DNA from: Weissella confusa
GTDB lineage: Bacteria; Bacillota; Bacilli; Lactobacillales; Lactobacillaceae
Assembly (NCBI RefSeq): GCF_004766315.1
Contig: NZ_PVSN01000010.1
Span: 1 to 52,993, forward strand
DNA length: 52,993 nt
Direction of reading: 5' to 3'
Shown here one piece after another: positions 18,143 through 27,586 of the stretch. A program made the translations under genes and the position numbers. The notes below the pieces were generated by a model that searched no databases, was not told the DNA's origin, and saw only the letters and a program-made list of their open reading frames with translations. Every line of letters begins with the position of its first letter. Within the stretch, counting starts at the first letter, position 1.

Positions 18143-18424
18143 ATGGGTCGTAGCCTGAAGAAGGGACCATTTGCTGACGCTCACTTGTTGAAGAAGGTTG
18201 AAGAAGCCAATGCTTCAGAAAAGCAAGCTGTCATCAAGACATGGTCACGTCGTTCAACGATTTTCCCTAGCTTTATCGGATTGACTTTTGCTGTTTACGA
18301 TGGTCGTAAGCACGTGCCAGTTTTGGTACAAGAAGACATGGTCGGTCACAAGCTTGGAGAGTTCGTCCCTACGCGTACGTTCCGCGGACACGCAGCAGAC
18401 GATAAGAAGACTAAGCGCAAGTAA
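18143..18424 (+). CDS. rpsS: Ribosomal protein S19
   Basis: 93 residues beginning [15 protein letters not shown] and containing [14 protein letters not shown] (near 33-46), both diagnostic. It lies in the 30S head and contacts S13 and the A-site tRNA. GAGGAGG lies upstream. Confidence 0.97.
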   Translation: MGRSLKKGPFADAHLLKKVEEANASEKQAVIKTWSRRSTIFPSFIGLTFAVYDGRKHVPVLVQEDMVGHKLGEFVPTRTFRGHAADDKKTKRK

Positions 18425-18441
18425 TATAGGAGGACAATACA

Positions 18442-18789
18442 ATGGCTGAACAAATCACGTCAGCACGCGCCACGGCGAAGATCGTTCGTGTCGCTCCACG
18501 TAAGGTCCGCCTAGTGCTTGACCAAGTTCGTGGTAAGTCTGTGGCAGAGGCATTTGCAATTTTGCAATTCTTGCCAAACCACAGCTCAGAAGATGTATAC
18601 AAGGTGTTGAACTCAGCTGTAGCTAACGCTGAGAACAACTTCTCACTAGATCGCGAAGATTTGGTAGTTGCAGAAGCCTTTGCTAACGAAGGACCAACGC
18701 TAAAGCGTTTCCGTCCACGTGCCAAGGGTTCAGCTTCACCAATCAACAAGCGTACAAGCCACATCACGATTGTGGTAAAAGAAAAGTAA
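18442..18789 (+). CDS. rplV: Ribosomal protein L22
   Basis: 115 residues. [15 protein letters not shown] near residue 18 and the C-terminal beta-hairpin segment [19 protein letters not shown] (near 90-108) that lines the exit tunnel are seen; this hairpin is where macrolide-resistance changes arise in other species. AGGAGG precedes the ATG. Confidence 0.96.
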   Translation: MAEQITSARATAKIVRVAPRKVRLVLDQVRGKSVAEAFAILQFLPNHSSEDVYKVLNSAVANAENNFSLDREDLVVAEAFANEGPTLKRFRPRAKGSASPINKRTSHITIVVKEK

Positions 18790-18802
18790 GGAGGATTGAG
18801 TC

Positions 18803-19471
18803 ATGGGTCAAAAGATTAACCCAACTGGTATGCGTGTCGGCATCATCCGCGACTGGGATGCTAAGTGGTACGCTAACAAGAAGGACTACGCAACGGCTTT
18901 GCACGAAGATTTGAAGTTGCGTAAGTACATCGAGACTAAGTTGGCTGACGCATCTGTATCTCGCATCGAGATCGAGCGTACTGCTAACCGCGTGAACATC
19001 TCAATCCACACTGCTAAGCCAGGTATGGTTATTGGTAAGGGTGGTTCTGAAGTTGATGCATTGCGTAACGAGTTGTCAAAGCTTGTTGCTAAGGGCGAGC
19101 GCGTCCACATCAACATCATTGAGATTAAGAAGCCTGATTTGGACGCCCACTTGGTTGGTTCACAAATTGCATCTGACTTGGAGCGCCGTGTGGCATTCCG
19201 TCGTGCAATGCGTGGTGCTATCCAACGTGCTATGCGTGCTGGTGCCAAGGGTATCAAGACGCAAGTTTCTGGACGTATCAACGGGGCTGACATTGCTCGT
19301 GTAGAGCAATACACTGAGGGTACGGTGCCTTTGCACACTTTGCGTGCTGACATCGACTACTCATGGGATGAGGCAACAACTACTTACGGTCAATTGGGTG
19401 TTAAGACTTGGATTTACCGTGGTGATGTTTTGCCAGAGAAGAAGTCTGTAAAGAAGCAAGGAGGCGAGTAA
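18803..19471 (+). CDS. rpsC: Ribosomal protein S3
   Basis: 222 residues. The N-terminus is [19 protein letters not shown] and the KH domain carries [12 protein letters not shown] (near 73-84). It lies at the mRNA entry tunnel of the 30S subunit. GGAGG precedes the ATG. Confidence 0.97.
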   Translation: MGQKINPTGMRVGIIRDWDAKWYANKKDYATALHEDLKLRKYIETKLADASVSRIEIERTANRVNISIHTAKPGMVIGKGGSEVDALRNELSKLVAKGERVHINIIEIKKPDLDAHLVGSQIASDLERRVAFRRAMRGAIQRAMRAGAKGIKTQVSGRINGADIARVEQYTEGTVPLHTLRADIDYSWDEATTTYGQLGVKTWIYRGDVLPEKKSVKKQGGE

Positions 19472-19472
19472 C

Positions 19473-19892
19473 ATGCTAGTACCAAAGCGTGTAAAGTACC
19501 GCCGTCCACACCGTGGAAAGATGCGCGGTGAGGCCAAGGGTGGTAAGACAGTTACATTTGGTGAGTTTGGTTTGCAAGCCACTGAATCACACTGGATCAC
19601 TAACCGTCAAATCGAGGCTGCTCGTATTGCTATGACGCGTCACATGAAGCGTGGTGGTCAAGTTTGGATCAAGATTTTCCCACACTTGTCATACACTTCT
19701 AAGGGTGTTGGTGTTCGTATGGGTAACGGTAAGGGTACTCCAGACGGATGGGTTGCACCTGTTAAGCGCGGCAAGGTAATGTTTGAAGTTGCCGGTGTTC
19801 CTGAAGAGGTTGCCCGCGAAGCCTTGCGTCTTGCATCTAACAAGTTGCCAGTCAAGACTAAGATCTTGACTCGCCAAGTGGAGGGTGAATAA
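19473..19892 (+). CDS. rplP: Ribosomal protein L16
   Basis: 139 residues starting [19 protein letters not shown]. The loop around Arg-81 ([18 protein letters not shown], near 84-101), the site of L16 arginine hydroxylation in some bacteria, is conserved. It contacts the A-site tRNA. Only one base separates it from rpsC, whose final GGAGGCG acts as ribosome site, and its stop overlaps rpmC. Confidence 0.96.
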   Translation: MLVPKRVKYRRPHRGKMRGEAKGGKTVTFGEFGLQATESHWITNRQIEAARIAMTRHMKRGGQVWIKIFPHLSYTSKGVGVRMGNGKGTPDGWVAPVKRGKVMFEVAGVPEEVAREALRLASNKLPVKTKILTRQVEGE

Positions 19893-20098
19893 TGAAGATC
19901 AAGGATCTACAAAACGAAATCAAGGGTCTCAGCCAAGCTGAGTTGGTTGCCAAGGAAAAGAGCTACAAGGAAGAATTGTTCAACTTGCGTTTCCAATTAG
20001 CTACTGGTCAACTTGAGAACACGGCTCGATTGTCAGAAGTACGTAAGCAAATCGCACGTATCAAGACGGTCATTCGTCAACAAGAATTGAACAAGTAG
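19892..20098 (+). CDS. rpmC: Ribosomal protein L29
   Basis: 68 residues, all-helical, with [19 protein letters not shown] (near 30-48) and the conserved [10 protein letters not shown]. It lies near the exit tunnel next to L23. Its start overlaps the rplP stop (TAATG); GGAGGG lies inside the end of rplP. Confidence 0.96.
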   Translation: MKIKDLQNEIKGLSQAELVAKEKSYKEELFNLRFQLATGQLENTARLSEVRKQIARIKTVIRQQELNK

Positions 20099-20117
20099 AC
20101 TAAGAGAGGAGACCGAT

Positions 20118-20384
20118 ATGACTGAAGCTCGTAACGCACGTAAGGTTTACCAAGGCCGCGTGGTTTCAGATAAGATGGATAAGACAATCACTGTTGCCAT
20201 CGAAACTTACAAGAACCACCCTGTTTATGGTAAGCGTGTTAAGTACACGAAGAAGTTTAAGGCTCACGATGAAAACAACGAAGCTAAGCAAGGTGACATC
20301 GTACGCATCATGGAGACGCGTCCAACGTCAGCTACAAAGCGCTTCCGTTTGGTAGAAATCGTCGAGAAGGCCGTTATTATCTAA
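20118..20384 (+). CDS. rpsQ: Ribosomal protein S17
   Basis: 88 residues of OB fold with the conserved [14 protein letters not shown] (near 13-26) and [14 protein letters not shown] (near 35-48). It is an early 30S assembly protein binding 16S rRNA. AGAGGAG precedes the ATG. Confidence 0.96.
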   Translation: MTEARNARKVYQGRVVSDKMDKTITVAIETYKNHPVYGKRVKYTKKFKAHDENNEAKQGDIVRIMETRPTSATKRFRLVEIVEKAVII

Positions 20385-20429
20385 TCGTTTAATCTCGAAT
20401 CTTACCAATAACGGAAGGAGGACAAAATC

Positions 20430-20798
20430 GTGATTCAACAAGAGAGTCGTTTGAAGGTTGCTGACAATTCTGGTGCACGTGAAATCTTGACTATCAAGGT
20501 TTTGGGTGGATCAGGTCGTAAGTTCGCCGGTATCGGTGACATGATCGTCGCAACTGTTAAGCAAGCTATTCCTGGTGGTACTGTAAAGAAGGGTGACGTC
20601 GTTAAGGCTGTTATCGTTCGTACTGTTTCAGGAGTTCACCGTGCTGATGGTTCATACATCAAGTTCGATGAAAACGCTGCAGTCATCGTTAAGGATGACA
20701 AGAGCCCTGTAGGTACTCGTATCTTCGGACCTGTTGCGCGTGAATTGCGTGACAATGATTACATGCGTATTGTGTCATTGGCACCTGAAGTATTGTAA
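20430..20798 (+). CDS. rplN: Ribosomal protein L14
   Basis: 122 residues, the usual length, starting (GTG) [18 protein letters not shown], with [13 protein letters not shown] and [13 protein letters not shown] conserved. It forms an intersubunit bridge and is the RsfS binding site. GGAGGAC precedes the GTG. This is the head of the spc part of the super-operon; the 45-nt gap before it shows no strong promoter. Confidence 0.96.
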   Translation: MIQQESRLKVADNSGAREILTIKVLGGSGRKFAGIGDMIVATVKQAIPGGTVKKGDVVKAVIVRTVSGVHRADGSYIKFDENAAVIVKDDKSPVGTRIFGPVARELRDNDYMRIVSLAPEVL

Positions 20799-20830
20799 TT
20801 ACCATCATTAAATCAAGGAGGAAGCCTCGC

Positions 20831-21139
20831 ATGTTTGTGAAGACTGGTGACAAGGTTAAGGTTATCGCCGGCAAGGACAAGGGCAAGGAAGGAGTAGTTG
20901 TTAAGACTATTGCTGCTAAGGACCGTGTTGTTGTCGAAGGTGTGAACATCGTAAAGAAGCACCAAAAGCCAAACAACCAATACCCACAAGGTGGAATTGT
21001 TGAGCTTGAAGCTCCAATCCACGTTTCAAACGTACAATTGCTTGACCCTTCTACTAACGAACCAACGAAGATTGGTTACAAGGTTGAAGATGGTAAGAAG
21101 GTACGTTTTGCTAAGAAGTCTGGAACGACTTTGGCATAA
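20831..21139 (+). CDS. rplX: Ribosomal protein L24
   Basis: 102 residues with the KOW motif [19 protein letters not shown] near residue 3 and [11 protein letters not shown] near 37. It initiates 50S assembly. AGGAGG precedes the ATG. Confidence 0.96.
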   Translation: MFVKTGDKVKVIAGKDKGKEGVVVKTIAAKDRVVVEGVNIVKKHQKPNNQYPQGGIVELEAPIHVSNVQLLDPSTNEPTKIGYKVEDGKKVRFAKKSGTTLA

Positions 21140-21169
21140 TTTTCTAGGTGAAAGGAGGAAATCATTATC

Positions 21170-21712
21170 ATGGCAAATCGCTTGAAGGAAAAGTACGTCA
21201 ATGAAGTAACGCCTTCATTGATCGAGAAGTTTGAGTACTCATCAATCATGCAAGCACCTAAGATCGAAAAGATCGTGCTTAACATGGGTGTTGGTGACGC
21301 CGTATCAAACTCAAAGAACTTGGATGAAGCTGTTGCTGAATTGGAATTGATTGCTGGTCAAAAGCCAGTTATCACTCGCGCTAAGAAGTCAATCGCTGGC
21401 TTCCGTTTGCGTGAGGGTATGGCAATCGGTACTAAGGTTACTTTGCGTGGTGAGCGTATGTACGACTTCTTGGATAAGTTGATCAACGTTTCATTGCCAC
21501 GTGTTCGTGACTTCCGTGGAGTTTCACCAAAGGCCTTTGATGGTCGTGGAAACTACACGTTGGGAATTCGTGAGCAACTTATTTTCCCAGAAATTGATTA
21601 CGATCAAGTTAACCGCGTTCGTGGATTGGACATCGTTGTTGTAACGACGGCCAACACTGACGAAGAAGCTCGTGAATTGCTTACTCAATTGGGTATGCCT
21701 TTCTCAAAGTAA
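21170..21712 (+). CDS. rplE: Ribosomal protein L5
   Basis: 180 residues with [13 protein letters not shown] (near 32-44), [14 protein letters not shown] and [17 protein letters not shown]. It binds 5S rRNA. AAAGGAGG lies upstream. Only 43 nt separate it from rpsH; rpsN, which sits here in most Firmicutes, is absent. Confidence 0.96.
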   Translation: MANRLKEKYVNEVTPSLIEKFEYSSIMQAPKIEKIVLNMGVGDAVSNSKNLDEAVAELELIAGQKPVITRAKKSIAGFRLREGMAIGTKVTLRGERMYDFLDKLINVSLPRVRDFRGVSPKAFDGRGNYTLGIREQLIFPEIDYDQVNRVRGLDIVVVTTANTDEEARELLTQLGMPFSK

Positions 21713-21755
21713 TCAACACTGATTTACAGTAATTAATAATAGGAGGCAAACATCA

Positions 21756-22154
21756 ATGTCAATGACTGACCCAATTGCAGATTTCTTGACTCGCATTCGT
21801 AACGCGAACATGGTTCGCCACGATTCAGTTGAAGTACCTGCATCAAAGATCAAGAAGGACATCGCCGAAATCTTGAAGAACGAAGGCTTTGTTCGCGACG
21901 TTGAATACATTGAAGATGACAAGCAAGGTGTCATCCGTGTCTTCCTTAAGTACGGTGCCGACAAGCAACGCGTTATCACTGGTTTGAAGCGTATTTCAAA
22001 GCCAGGATTGCGTTCATACGTCAAGGCAGATGCTGTACCTAAGGTTTTGAACGGTTTGGGTATCGCTATCATCTCAACTTCCGAAGGTGTTATCACCGAT
22101 AAGGAAGCTCGCGCCAAGAAGATTGGTGGCGAGGTATTGGCTTACGTCTGGTAA
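21756..22154 (+). CDS. rpsH: Ribosomal protein S8
   Basis: 132 residues with [14 protein letters not shown] (near 5-18) and the C-terminal [14 protein letters not shown] near 107. In E. coli S8 represses the spc operon by binding near rplE; the short rplE-rpsH gap here shows no S8 site by eye. AGGAGG lies nine bases before the first ATG, which decides it over the Met two codons later. Confidence 0.96.
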   Translation: MSMTDPIADFLTRIRNANMVRHDSVEVPASKIKKDIAEILKNEGFVRDVEYIEDDKQGVIRVFLKYGADKQRVITGLKRISKPGLRSYVKADAVPKVLNGLGIAIISTSEGVITDKEARAKKIGGEVLAYVW

Positions 22155-22186
22155 TAAATAAAATCTAAACAAGGAGGTGTCTACCG

Positions 22187-22723
22187 ATGAGTCGTATTGG
22201 TAACAAGGTTTTGACTTTGCCTGCTGGCGTTGAATTGTCACGCGAAGGTAACGTCGTTACTGTTAAGGGACCTAAGGGTGAGATTTCTCGCGAAATCGCA
22301 TCAGAAATCGAATTCACTGTGGACGGTACTGAAGTATCATTCACTCGTCCTTCAGACGAAGGACGTATCAAGGCACTTCACGGAACTACTCGCGCTAACG
22401 TTGCAAACATGGTTGAAGGTGTATCAGCCGGCTTCAAGAAGACTTTGAAGTTGGTCGGTGTTGGATACCGTGCTGCTAAGCAAGGCGACAAGCTTGTCTT
22501 GAACGTTGGTTACTCACACCCAGTTGAGTTTGAGGCCCGTGAAGGCTTGACAGTTGAAGTTCCTGATTCAACTACGATCACTGTTGAAGGAATCAACAAG
22601 CAATTTGTTGGTGACTTGGCCGCAGAGATCCGTGCCGTACGCGCACCTGAGCCATATAAGGGTAAGGGAATTCGCTACGAAAACGAATACGTTGCACGTA
22701 AGGAAGGTAAGACTGGTAAGTAA
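22187..22723 (+). CDS. rplF: Ribosomal protein L6
   Basis: 178 residues, two duplicated alpha/beta domains, beginning [16 protein letters not shown] and ending with the conserved [21 protein letters not shown] stretch near the C-terminus. It lies near the GTPase centre. AAGGAGG precedes the ATG. Confidence 0.96.
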   Translation: MSRIGNKVLTLPAGVELSREGNVVTVKGPKGEISREIASEIEFTVDGTEVSFTRPSDEGRIKALHGTTRANVANMVEGVSAGFKKTLKLVGVGYRAAKQGDKLVLNVGYSHPVEFEAREGLTVEVPDSTTITVEGINKQFVGDLAAEIRAVRAPEPYKGKGIRYENEYVARKEGKTGK

Positions 22724-22724
22724 T

Positions 22725-22764
22725 CTTAAGCTTATAGCTTAAGGCCCGTGAGCAACGTCTCGGG
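22725..22764 (+). other. Two adjacent hairpins between rplF and rplR
   Basis: CTTAAGCT-TAT-AGCTTAAG (22725-22743) is a perfect 8-bp stem. Directly after it, CCCG pairs with CGGG (22745-22748/22761-22764), with AG/CT inside. There is no T-run after either, so they are not ordinary terminators. The gap (92 nt) is the longest inside the spc section. Confidence 0.6.
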
Positions 22765-22815
22765 ATTTACTTATTGGTATATCTTTCGAGTATATACACA
22801 AAAGAGGTTACGAAC

Positions 22816-23172
22816 ATGATTACGAAGTCAGACAAGAACAAGGTGCGTCAACGCCGACACACGCGAGTTCGTGGAAAGATTTCTGGTACTGCTGAGCGCC
22901 CACGCTTGAACGTTTACCGTTCTAACAAGAACATCTACGCGCAATTGATTGATGACGTAGCGGGTGTGACGCTTGCTAGTGCCTCAACTTTGGACAAGTC
23001 AGTTGAGACTGCTCCAAAGACTGAACAAGCAGCTAAGGTTGGAGCTTTGATCGCAGAACGCGCCAAGGCTGCAGGTGTTGAAGTTGTTGTATTCGACCGT
23101 GGTGGTTACTTGTACCACGGACGTGTGCAAGCTTTGGCAGAAGCTGCTCGTGAAGCTGGTTTGAAGTTCTAA
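22816..23172 (+). CDS. rplR: Ribosomal protein L18
   Basis: 118 residues with [19 protein letters not shown] near residue 12 and the C-terminal [20 protein letters not shown]. It binds 5S rRNA with L5. The start is the ATG behind AAAGAGG; an upstream in-frame extension is without a ribosome site. It follows two hairpins in the rplF-rplR gap. Confidence 0.96.
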   Translation: MITKSDKNKVRQRRHTRVRGKISGTAERPRLNVYRSNKNIYAQLIDDVAGVTLASASTLDKSVETAPKTEQAAKVGALIAERAKAAGVEVVVFDRGGYLYHGRVQALAEAAREAGLKF

Positions 23173-23191
23173 GGGAAGGAGGAAATTAAAC

Positions 23192-23695
23192 ATGGCTTTT
23201 ATCGATGCAAACAAGCTCGGCGAGCTTGAAGAAAACGTTGTTGCCATCAACCGTGTTACCAAGGTTGTTAAGGGTGGACGTCGTTTGCGTTTCGCCGCTT
23301 TGGTAGTTGTTGGTGACCGTAACGGACACGTTGGTTTTGGTACTGGTAAGGCACAAGAAGTGCCTGAAGCTATCCGCAAGGCCGTTGAAGCTGCAAAGCG
23401 TAACATCGTTGCAGTTCCAACTGTTGGTACGACCCTTCCTCACTCTGCAAATGGTGTCTTTGGCGGTGGTCGCATCTTGCTTAAGCCAGCCGTTGAAGGA
23501 TCTGGAGTGGCAGCCGGTGGTGCTGCTCGTGCCGTTTTGGAATTGGCTGGTGTTGCCGACGTGACTGCAAAGTCATTGGGATCATCAACTCCAATTAACG
23601 TTGTGCGCGCAACTTTCGATGCAATCAACTCATTGAAGAACGCTGAAGAAGTTGCTGAATTGCGTCAGGTCTCACTTGAGCACTTGGCAGATTAA
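23192..23695 (+). CDS. rpsE: Ribosomal protein S5
   Basis: 167 residues. The dsRNA-binding-like N-terminal domain ([19 protein letters not shown], near 14-32) and [17 protein letters not shown] near 41 are conserved. It is important for decoding accuracy and mRNA unwinding. AGGAGG precedes the ATG. Confidence 0.97.
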   Translation: MAFIDANKLGELEENVVAINRVTKVVKGGRRLRFAALVVVGDRNGHVGFGTGKAQEVPEAIRKAVEAAKRNIVAVPTVGTTLPHSANGVFGGGRILLKPAVEGSGVAAGGAARAVLELAGVADVTAKSLGSSTPINVVRATFDAINSLKNAEEVAELRQVSLEHLAD

Positions 23696-23706
23696 GGAGG
23701 CAGAAA

Positions 23707-23892
23707 ATGGCTGAACAAGTTAAGATTACTCTTGTAAAGAGTGCTGCCCACCGTTTGCCAAAGCAACGTGCGATTGTTAAGGCCCTTGGTTTGAACAAGG
23801 TGTCATCATCAGTCGTGTTGCCTGACAACGCAGCAACGCGTGGTGCAGTGTTTAAGATTGCTCACTTGGTTACTGTTGAAGTAGTTAAGTAA
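23707..23892 (+). CDS. rpmD: Ribosomal protein L30
   Basis: 61 residues, the bacterial short form, with [17 protein letters not shown] (near 6-22) and the ending [19 protein letters not shown] joins the rpsE stop to this gene, 11 nt apart. Confidence 0.95.
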   Translation: MAEQVKITLVKSAAHRLPKQRAIVKALGLNKVSSSVVLPDNAATRGAVFKIAHLVTVEVVK

Positions 23893-23929
23893 GCACATAA
23901 ATAGATTGCTTTGAAGGAGGTACAACCTA

Positions 23930-24364
23930 ATGAAGCTTAATGAACTCCAAGTTGCTGAAGGTTCACGCAAGGTCCGCAACCGTGTTGGACGTGGTGAGTC
24001 ATCAGGAAACGGTAAGACTGCAGGACGTGGTCAAAAGGGTCAAAAGGCTCGTGGTAAGGTACGTTTGGGCTTTGAAGGTGGACAAATGCCTTTGTTCCGT
24101 CGTAAGCCAAAGCGTGGATTTACTAACATCAACCGCAAGGAATTCGCTGTTGTGAACCTTGATGTGTTGAACCAATTCGATAACGGAACTGAAGTTTCAC
24201 CAGCATTGTTGGTCGAAGCTGGTATCGTTAAGAACGAATTGAGTGGCATTAAGATCTTGGCTAACGGTCAATTGGAAAAGTCATTGACTGTTAAGGCAAA
24301 CAAGTTCTCAGCCGCTGCTGTTACGGCTATTGAAGCTGCCGGTGGTAAGACTGAGGTGATCTAA
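23930..24364 (+). CDS. rplO: Ribosomal protein L15
   Basis: 144 residues. The Gly/Arg/Lys-rich N-terminal extension ([20 protein letters not shown], near 19-38) and [17 protein letters not shown] near 48 are diagnostic. It is a late 50S assembly protein. GAAGGAGG precedes the ATG. Its stop overlaps the secY start. Confidence 0.96.
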   Translation: MKLNELQVAEGSRKVRNRVGRGESSGNGKTAGRGQKGQKARGKVRLGFEGGQMPLFRRKPKRGFTNINRKEFAVVNLDVLNQFDNGTEVSPALLVEAGIVKNELSGIKILANGQLEKSLTVKANKFSAAAVTAIEAAGGKTEVI

Positions 24365-25671
24365 TGCTGAAAACCGTGCTCAACTCACTTAAGGAAAAGG
24401 ACATCCGTAAAAAGTTGTTATTTACCTTAGGGATTCTGATTGTTTACCGATTGGGTGCCTACATTACTGTGCCGGGTATTAACACGGCAGCACTTACTGA
24501 GGTAGCAAATTCTGGGCTCGGCAGCATTTTGAATATGTTTAGCGGTGGTGGACTTACAAATTACTCATTGTTCGCAATGGGTGTTTCACCATACGTTACT
24601 GCTCAAATCGTGGTACAGCTCCTACAAATGGATATTGTGCCACGATTTGTTGAATGGTCGAAACAAGGTGAAGTTGGTCGACGTAAGTTGAACCAAGTGA
24701 CCCGCTATTTGACTATTGTTCTAGCGTTTGTCCAATCAATTGGAATCACCGCTGGATTCAATCAACTGAGTCAAGTGAATTTGGTTAAGACACCAAATTT
24801 GGAGACGTACTTGTTGATCGGTTTCATCCTAACTGCAGGAACTATGTTTGCTGTTTGGTTGGGTGAGATGATCACTGAGCGCGGACTCGGTCAAGGTGTC
24901 TCAATGTTGATTTTTGCTGGTATCATTGCGCGTGTGCCAGCAGGTGTATACCAACTGTTCAAGGAACACGTCCTACAAGGTGACGACCCAGCGCGTGGGT
25001 GGGCATTCTTGGTTGGTATCTTGTTGATCTTCGTTTTGGTTATCGCGTTTGTTACGTGGTTCAACCAAGCGATTCGCAAGATTCCAATGCAATATACACG
25101 TCGTTCAACTGGTTCAGGTAACTCATCTTACCTACCGTTGAAGATTAATGTTGCGGGTGTTATTCCTGTTATCTTCGCTTCATCATTGTTGGTAACGCCA
25201 CAAACGATCTTGCAAGCATTTGCAAGTAAGTTTGCGGACGCAGGTTGGTACAACACTTTGATGCAATACCTATCAATGCAGACAATGCAGGGTGGTATTG
25301 TTTACACATTGTTGATTATCTTGTTTACGTTCTTTTATGCATTCGTTCAGGTTAACCCTGAAAAGGTTGCGGAGAACTTGCAAAAGCAAGGTAGTTACAT
25401 TGTGGGCGTCTGGCCAGGACGTGCCACTGAAAAGTGGTTGTCTGGTTTGCTGATGCGTTTGTCAGTTGTCGGCGCTTTGTTCCTAGGATTTGTCGCTTTG
25501 GCACCAATTCTAGCAACACACATCTTCGGGTTGGATAGTAACCTTGGAATGTCAGGAACATCAGTATTGATTGTCATTGGTGTGGCAATTGATCTGATTC
25601 GCCAACTTGAAGGATTGATGATGAAGCGGCAATATGTTGGATTTATTCAAGAAGGAGTCGAAGCAAAATGA
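24364..25671 (+). CDS. secY: Protein translocase subunit SecY
   Basis: The central pore of the Sec translocon, 435 residues with about ten membrane helices. GGGLTNYSLFAMGVSPYVTA (near 61-80), LGQGVSMLIFAGIIAR (near 177-192), and the C-terminal cytoplasmic loop with PWG-like VWPGRATE near 348 are seen. It is coupled to rplO by TAATG and to adk by an ATGA overlap. Its partner secE is at 48807 in this window. Confidence 0.96.
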   Translation: MLKTVLNSLKEKDIRKKLLFTLGILIVYRLGAYITVPGINTAALTEVANSGLGSILNMFSGGGLTNYSLFAMGVSPYVTAQIVVQLLQMDIVPRFVEWSKQGEVGRRKLNQVTRYLTIVLAFVQSIGITAGFNQLSQVNLVKTPNLETYLLIGFILTAGTMFAVWLGEMITERGLGQGVSMLIFAGIIARVPAGVYQLFKEHVLQGDDPARGWAFLVGILLIFVLVIAFVTWFNQAIRKIPMQYTRRSTGSGNSSYLPLKINVAGVIPVIFASSLLVTPQTILQAFASKFADAGWYNTLMQYLSMQTMQGGIVYTLLIILFTFFYAFVQVNPEKVAENLQKQGSYIVGVWPGRATEKWLSGLLMRLSVVGALFLGFVALAPILATHIFGLDSNLGMSGTSVLIVIGVAIDLIRQLEGLMMKRQYVGFIQEGVEAK

Positions 25672-26237
25672 GTTTGAATATCATGCTATTGGGCTTGCCA
25701 GGTGTTGGTAAGGGTACCCAAGCTGCGAAGATTGTTGAAGAGTACAACTTGCCGCACATCAGTACGGGCGACATGTTCCGTGCTGCCATGGCTAACGAGA
25801 CTGAACTCGGTATGAAGGCAAAGTCATTCATGGATGCTGGTAACTTGGTCCCAGACGAAGTTACTAACGGTATCGTTGCTGAACGCTTGGCTGAAGAGGA
25901 TACGAAGGTTGGATTCATCCTTGATGGATTCCCTCGTAACTTGGACCAAGCTAAGGCATTGGATGAGATGTTGGCAAAGGATGGTCGTTCATTGGACGGC
26001 GTTCTTTACTTCACTGCTGATGCTGATGTTTTGGTTGATCGTATGATGGCCCGTGGCCGTGCAGACGATACGCCTGAAGTGATTAAGAATCGCTTGGACG
26101 TTAACGGAAAGCTTACTGAGCCTATCGCTGAGTTCTATGCCGAAAAGGGCATTTTGCACAAGATCGATGGTGCTCGCGAGCTTGATGTAGTGTTCGCTGA
26201 TGTAAAGACGTTACTTGATAATTTGAAGAACGCGTAA
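25668..26237 (+). CDS. adk: Adenylate kinase (short-LID type)
   Basis: Interconverts AMP, ADP and ATP. 189 residues with P-loop GLPGVGKGTQAAKI near 8, STGDMFRAAM near 32, and DGFPRNLDQAKALD near 86. The LID segment between MARGRADDTPEVI and the C-terminus is short and has no Cys cluster, unlike the 215-residue zinc-containing enzyme of Bacillus. GAAGGAG inside the end of secY is the ribosome site. Confidence 0.95.
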   Translation: MSLNIMLLGLPGVGKGTQAAKIVEEYNLPHISTGDMFRAAMANETELGMKAKSFMDAGNLVPDEVTNGIVAERLAEEDTKVGFILDGFPRNLDQAKALDEMLAKDGRSLDGVLYFTADADVLVDRMMARGRADDTPEVIKNRLDVNGKLTEPIAEFYAEKGILHKIDGARELDVVFADVKTLLDNLKNA

Positions 26238-26255
26238 TTATTCCGGGAAGCTTTC

Positions 26256-26285
26256 TTGTTAAATTGTAAGAGAGCATGTTATAAT
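26256..26285 (+). promoter_or_regulatory. Internal promoter before infA
   Basis: TTGTTA, an 18-bp spacer, and TGT-TATAAT (an extended -10 with perfect hexamer). It lies in the 91-nt adk-infA gap and would serve infA-rpmJ-rpsM-rpsK-rpoA-rplQ. Confidence 0.75.
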
Positions 26286-26328
26286 TACTTGTTACGTTCT
26301 CCAATGTCACAACTAAGGAGGCAGCAAC

Positions 26329-26544
26329 GTGGCCAACGATGTTATTGAAATTTCTGGTGTGGTAAAGGAAACTTTGCCAAATGCCATGTTTACCGTTGAA
26401 TTGGAAAACGGCGCCGCCATTCTAGCTCACGTGTCAGGGAAGATTCGTAAGAACTTTATCCGCATTTTGCCTGGTGATCGTGTGACGGTTGAAATGTCGC
26501 CATATGATTTGACTAAGGGACGTATTACGTACCGCTTTAAGTAG
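26329..26544 (+). CDS. infA: Translation initiation factor IF-1
   Basis: 71 residues of S1/OB fold: [20 protein letters not shown] near residue 4 and the ending [16 protein letters not shown]. It binds the 30S A site during initiation. It has a GTG start behind AAGGAGGC. First gene after the internal promoter. Confidence 0.96.
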   Translation: MANDVIEISGVVKETLPNAMFTVELENGAAILAHVSGKIRKNFIRILPGDRVTVEMSPYDLTKGRITYRFK

Positions 26545-26577
26545 TCAACCATAAAAAATCCAAGGGAGGTAAATACC

Positions 26578-26697
26578 ATGAAGGTTCGTCCATCTGTTAA
26601 GCCTATGTGCGATAACTGCAAGGTTATCAAGCGTAACGGTCGTGTGATGGTGATTTGCTCAGCAAACCCTAAGCACAAGCAACGCCAAGGTGCATAA
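26578..26697 (+). CDS. rpmJ: Ribosomal protein L36
   Basis: 39 residues starting [19 protein letters not shown]; the zinc-type (C+) form, with CDNC and the downstream CSANPKH providing three Cys and one His. It was found by reading the infA-rpsM gap. GGGAGG precedes the ATG. Confidence 0.95.
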   Translation: MKVRPSVKPMCDNCKVIKRNGRVMVICSANPKHKQRQGA

Positions 26698-26748
26698 TTT
26701 GCATTTTGACACAAAAACTTTTTAAATCTTATATAGGAGGTAATCGTA

Positions 26749-27114
26749 ATGGCTCGTATTGCTGGTGTTGATTTGCCTCGCGACAAGCGTGTCGTGATCG
26801 CATTGACATATGTATATGGAATCGGTAACGCAACTGCCAAGAAGGTGTTGGAAGAAGCTAAGGTTTCTGAAGACGTACGTGTTCGTGATTTGACGCCCGA
26901 CCAAGAGGACGCCATCCGTGCCGTCGTAGACGGTATCAAGGTGGAAGGTGACTTGCGTCGCGAAATCTCATTGAACATTAAGGCATTGCAAGAAATTGCA
27001 TCATACCGTGGTATCCGTCACCGTAAGGGCTTGCCTGTTCGTGGTCAAAACACGAAGAACAATGCCCGTACGCGTAAGGGCCCAGCTGTTGCAATTGCAG
27101 GTAAGAAGAAGTAA
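26749..27114 (+). CDS. rpsM: Ribosomal protein S13
   Basis: 121 residues with [19 protein letters not shown] near residue 2 and the C-terminal [19 protein letters not shown]-like tail ([19 protein letters not shown]). It forms head bridges to the 50S subunit. TAGGAGG precedes the ATG. Confidence 0.97.
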   Translation: MARIAGVDLPRDKRVVIALTYVYGIGNATAKKVLEEAKVSEDVRVRDLTPDQEDAIRAVVDGIKVEGDLRREISLNIKALQEIASYRGIRHRKGLPVRGQNTKNNARTRKGPAVAIAGKKK

Positions 27115-27148
27115 TTCTTAATTTGTAAAGAAAGGAGATTACTTGATT

Positions 27149-27535
27149 ATGGCAGGTCGTACTAATCGTAAGCGTCGTGTAAAGAAGAATATTGAGTCAG
27201 GTGTTGCACACATCCACGCAACGTTCAACAACACGATTGTGATGATCACGGACGTTCAAGGTAACGCCGTTGCTTGGTCATCAGCTGGTTCTCTTGGATT
27301 TAAGGGTAGCCGTAAGTCAACGCCATTTGCTGCGCAAATGGCTGCTGAGGCTGCTGCCAAGGGTGCTATGGAAAACGGCATGAAGACTGTTGAGGTCACT
27401 GTTAAGGGACCTGGTTCAGGTCGTGAAGCCGCTATCCGTGCGTTGGCCGCTGCTGGTTTGGAAGTTACGTCAATTAAGGACGTTACTCCTGTACCACACA
27501 ACGGTTCACGTCCACCAAAGCGTCGTCGTGTCTAA
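27149..27535 (+). CDS. rpsK: Ribosomal protein S11
   Basis: 128 residues. [18 protein letters not shown] (near 18-35) and the ending [18 protein letters not shown] are diagnostic. It lies on the 30S platform near the Shine-Dalgarno helix. The start is the ATG behind AAAGGAG; a TTG two codons earlier is also possible. Confidence 0.96.
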   Translation: MAGRTNRKRRVKKNIESGVAHIHATFNNTIVMITDVQGNAVAWSSAGSLGFKGSRKSTPFAAQMAAEAAAKGAMENGMKTVEVTVKGPGSGREAAIRALAAAGLEVTSIKDVTPVPHNGSRPPKRRRV

Positions 27536-27586
27536 TTGCCAGTTGCAACTAGTTCACACAATGCTTTGAAAGGGGTAACAAACAGT

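Noticed and set aside
18886-19353. 155-codon minus-strand frame over rpsC
   Set aside because: Antisense to a conserved ribosomal gene; a by-product of its codon use.
21713-22117. 134-codon minus-strand frame over rpsH
   Set aside because: Antisense shadow of rpsH.
22725-22764. Terminator splitting the ribosomal operon after rplF
   Set aside because: Neither hairpin is followed by a T-run, and no strong promoter precedes rplR.
26427-26978. 183-codon minus-strand frame over infA-rpmJ-rpsM
   Set aside because: It lies opposite three certain genes and has no recognisable protein pattern.
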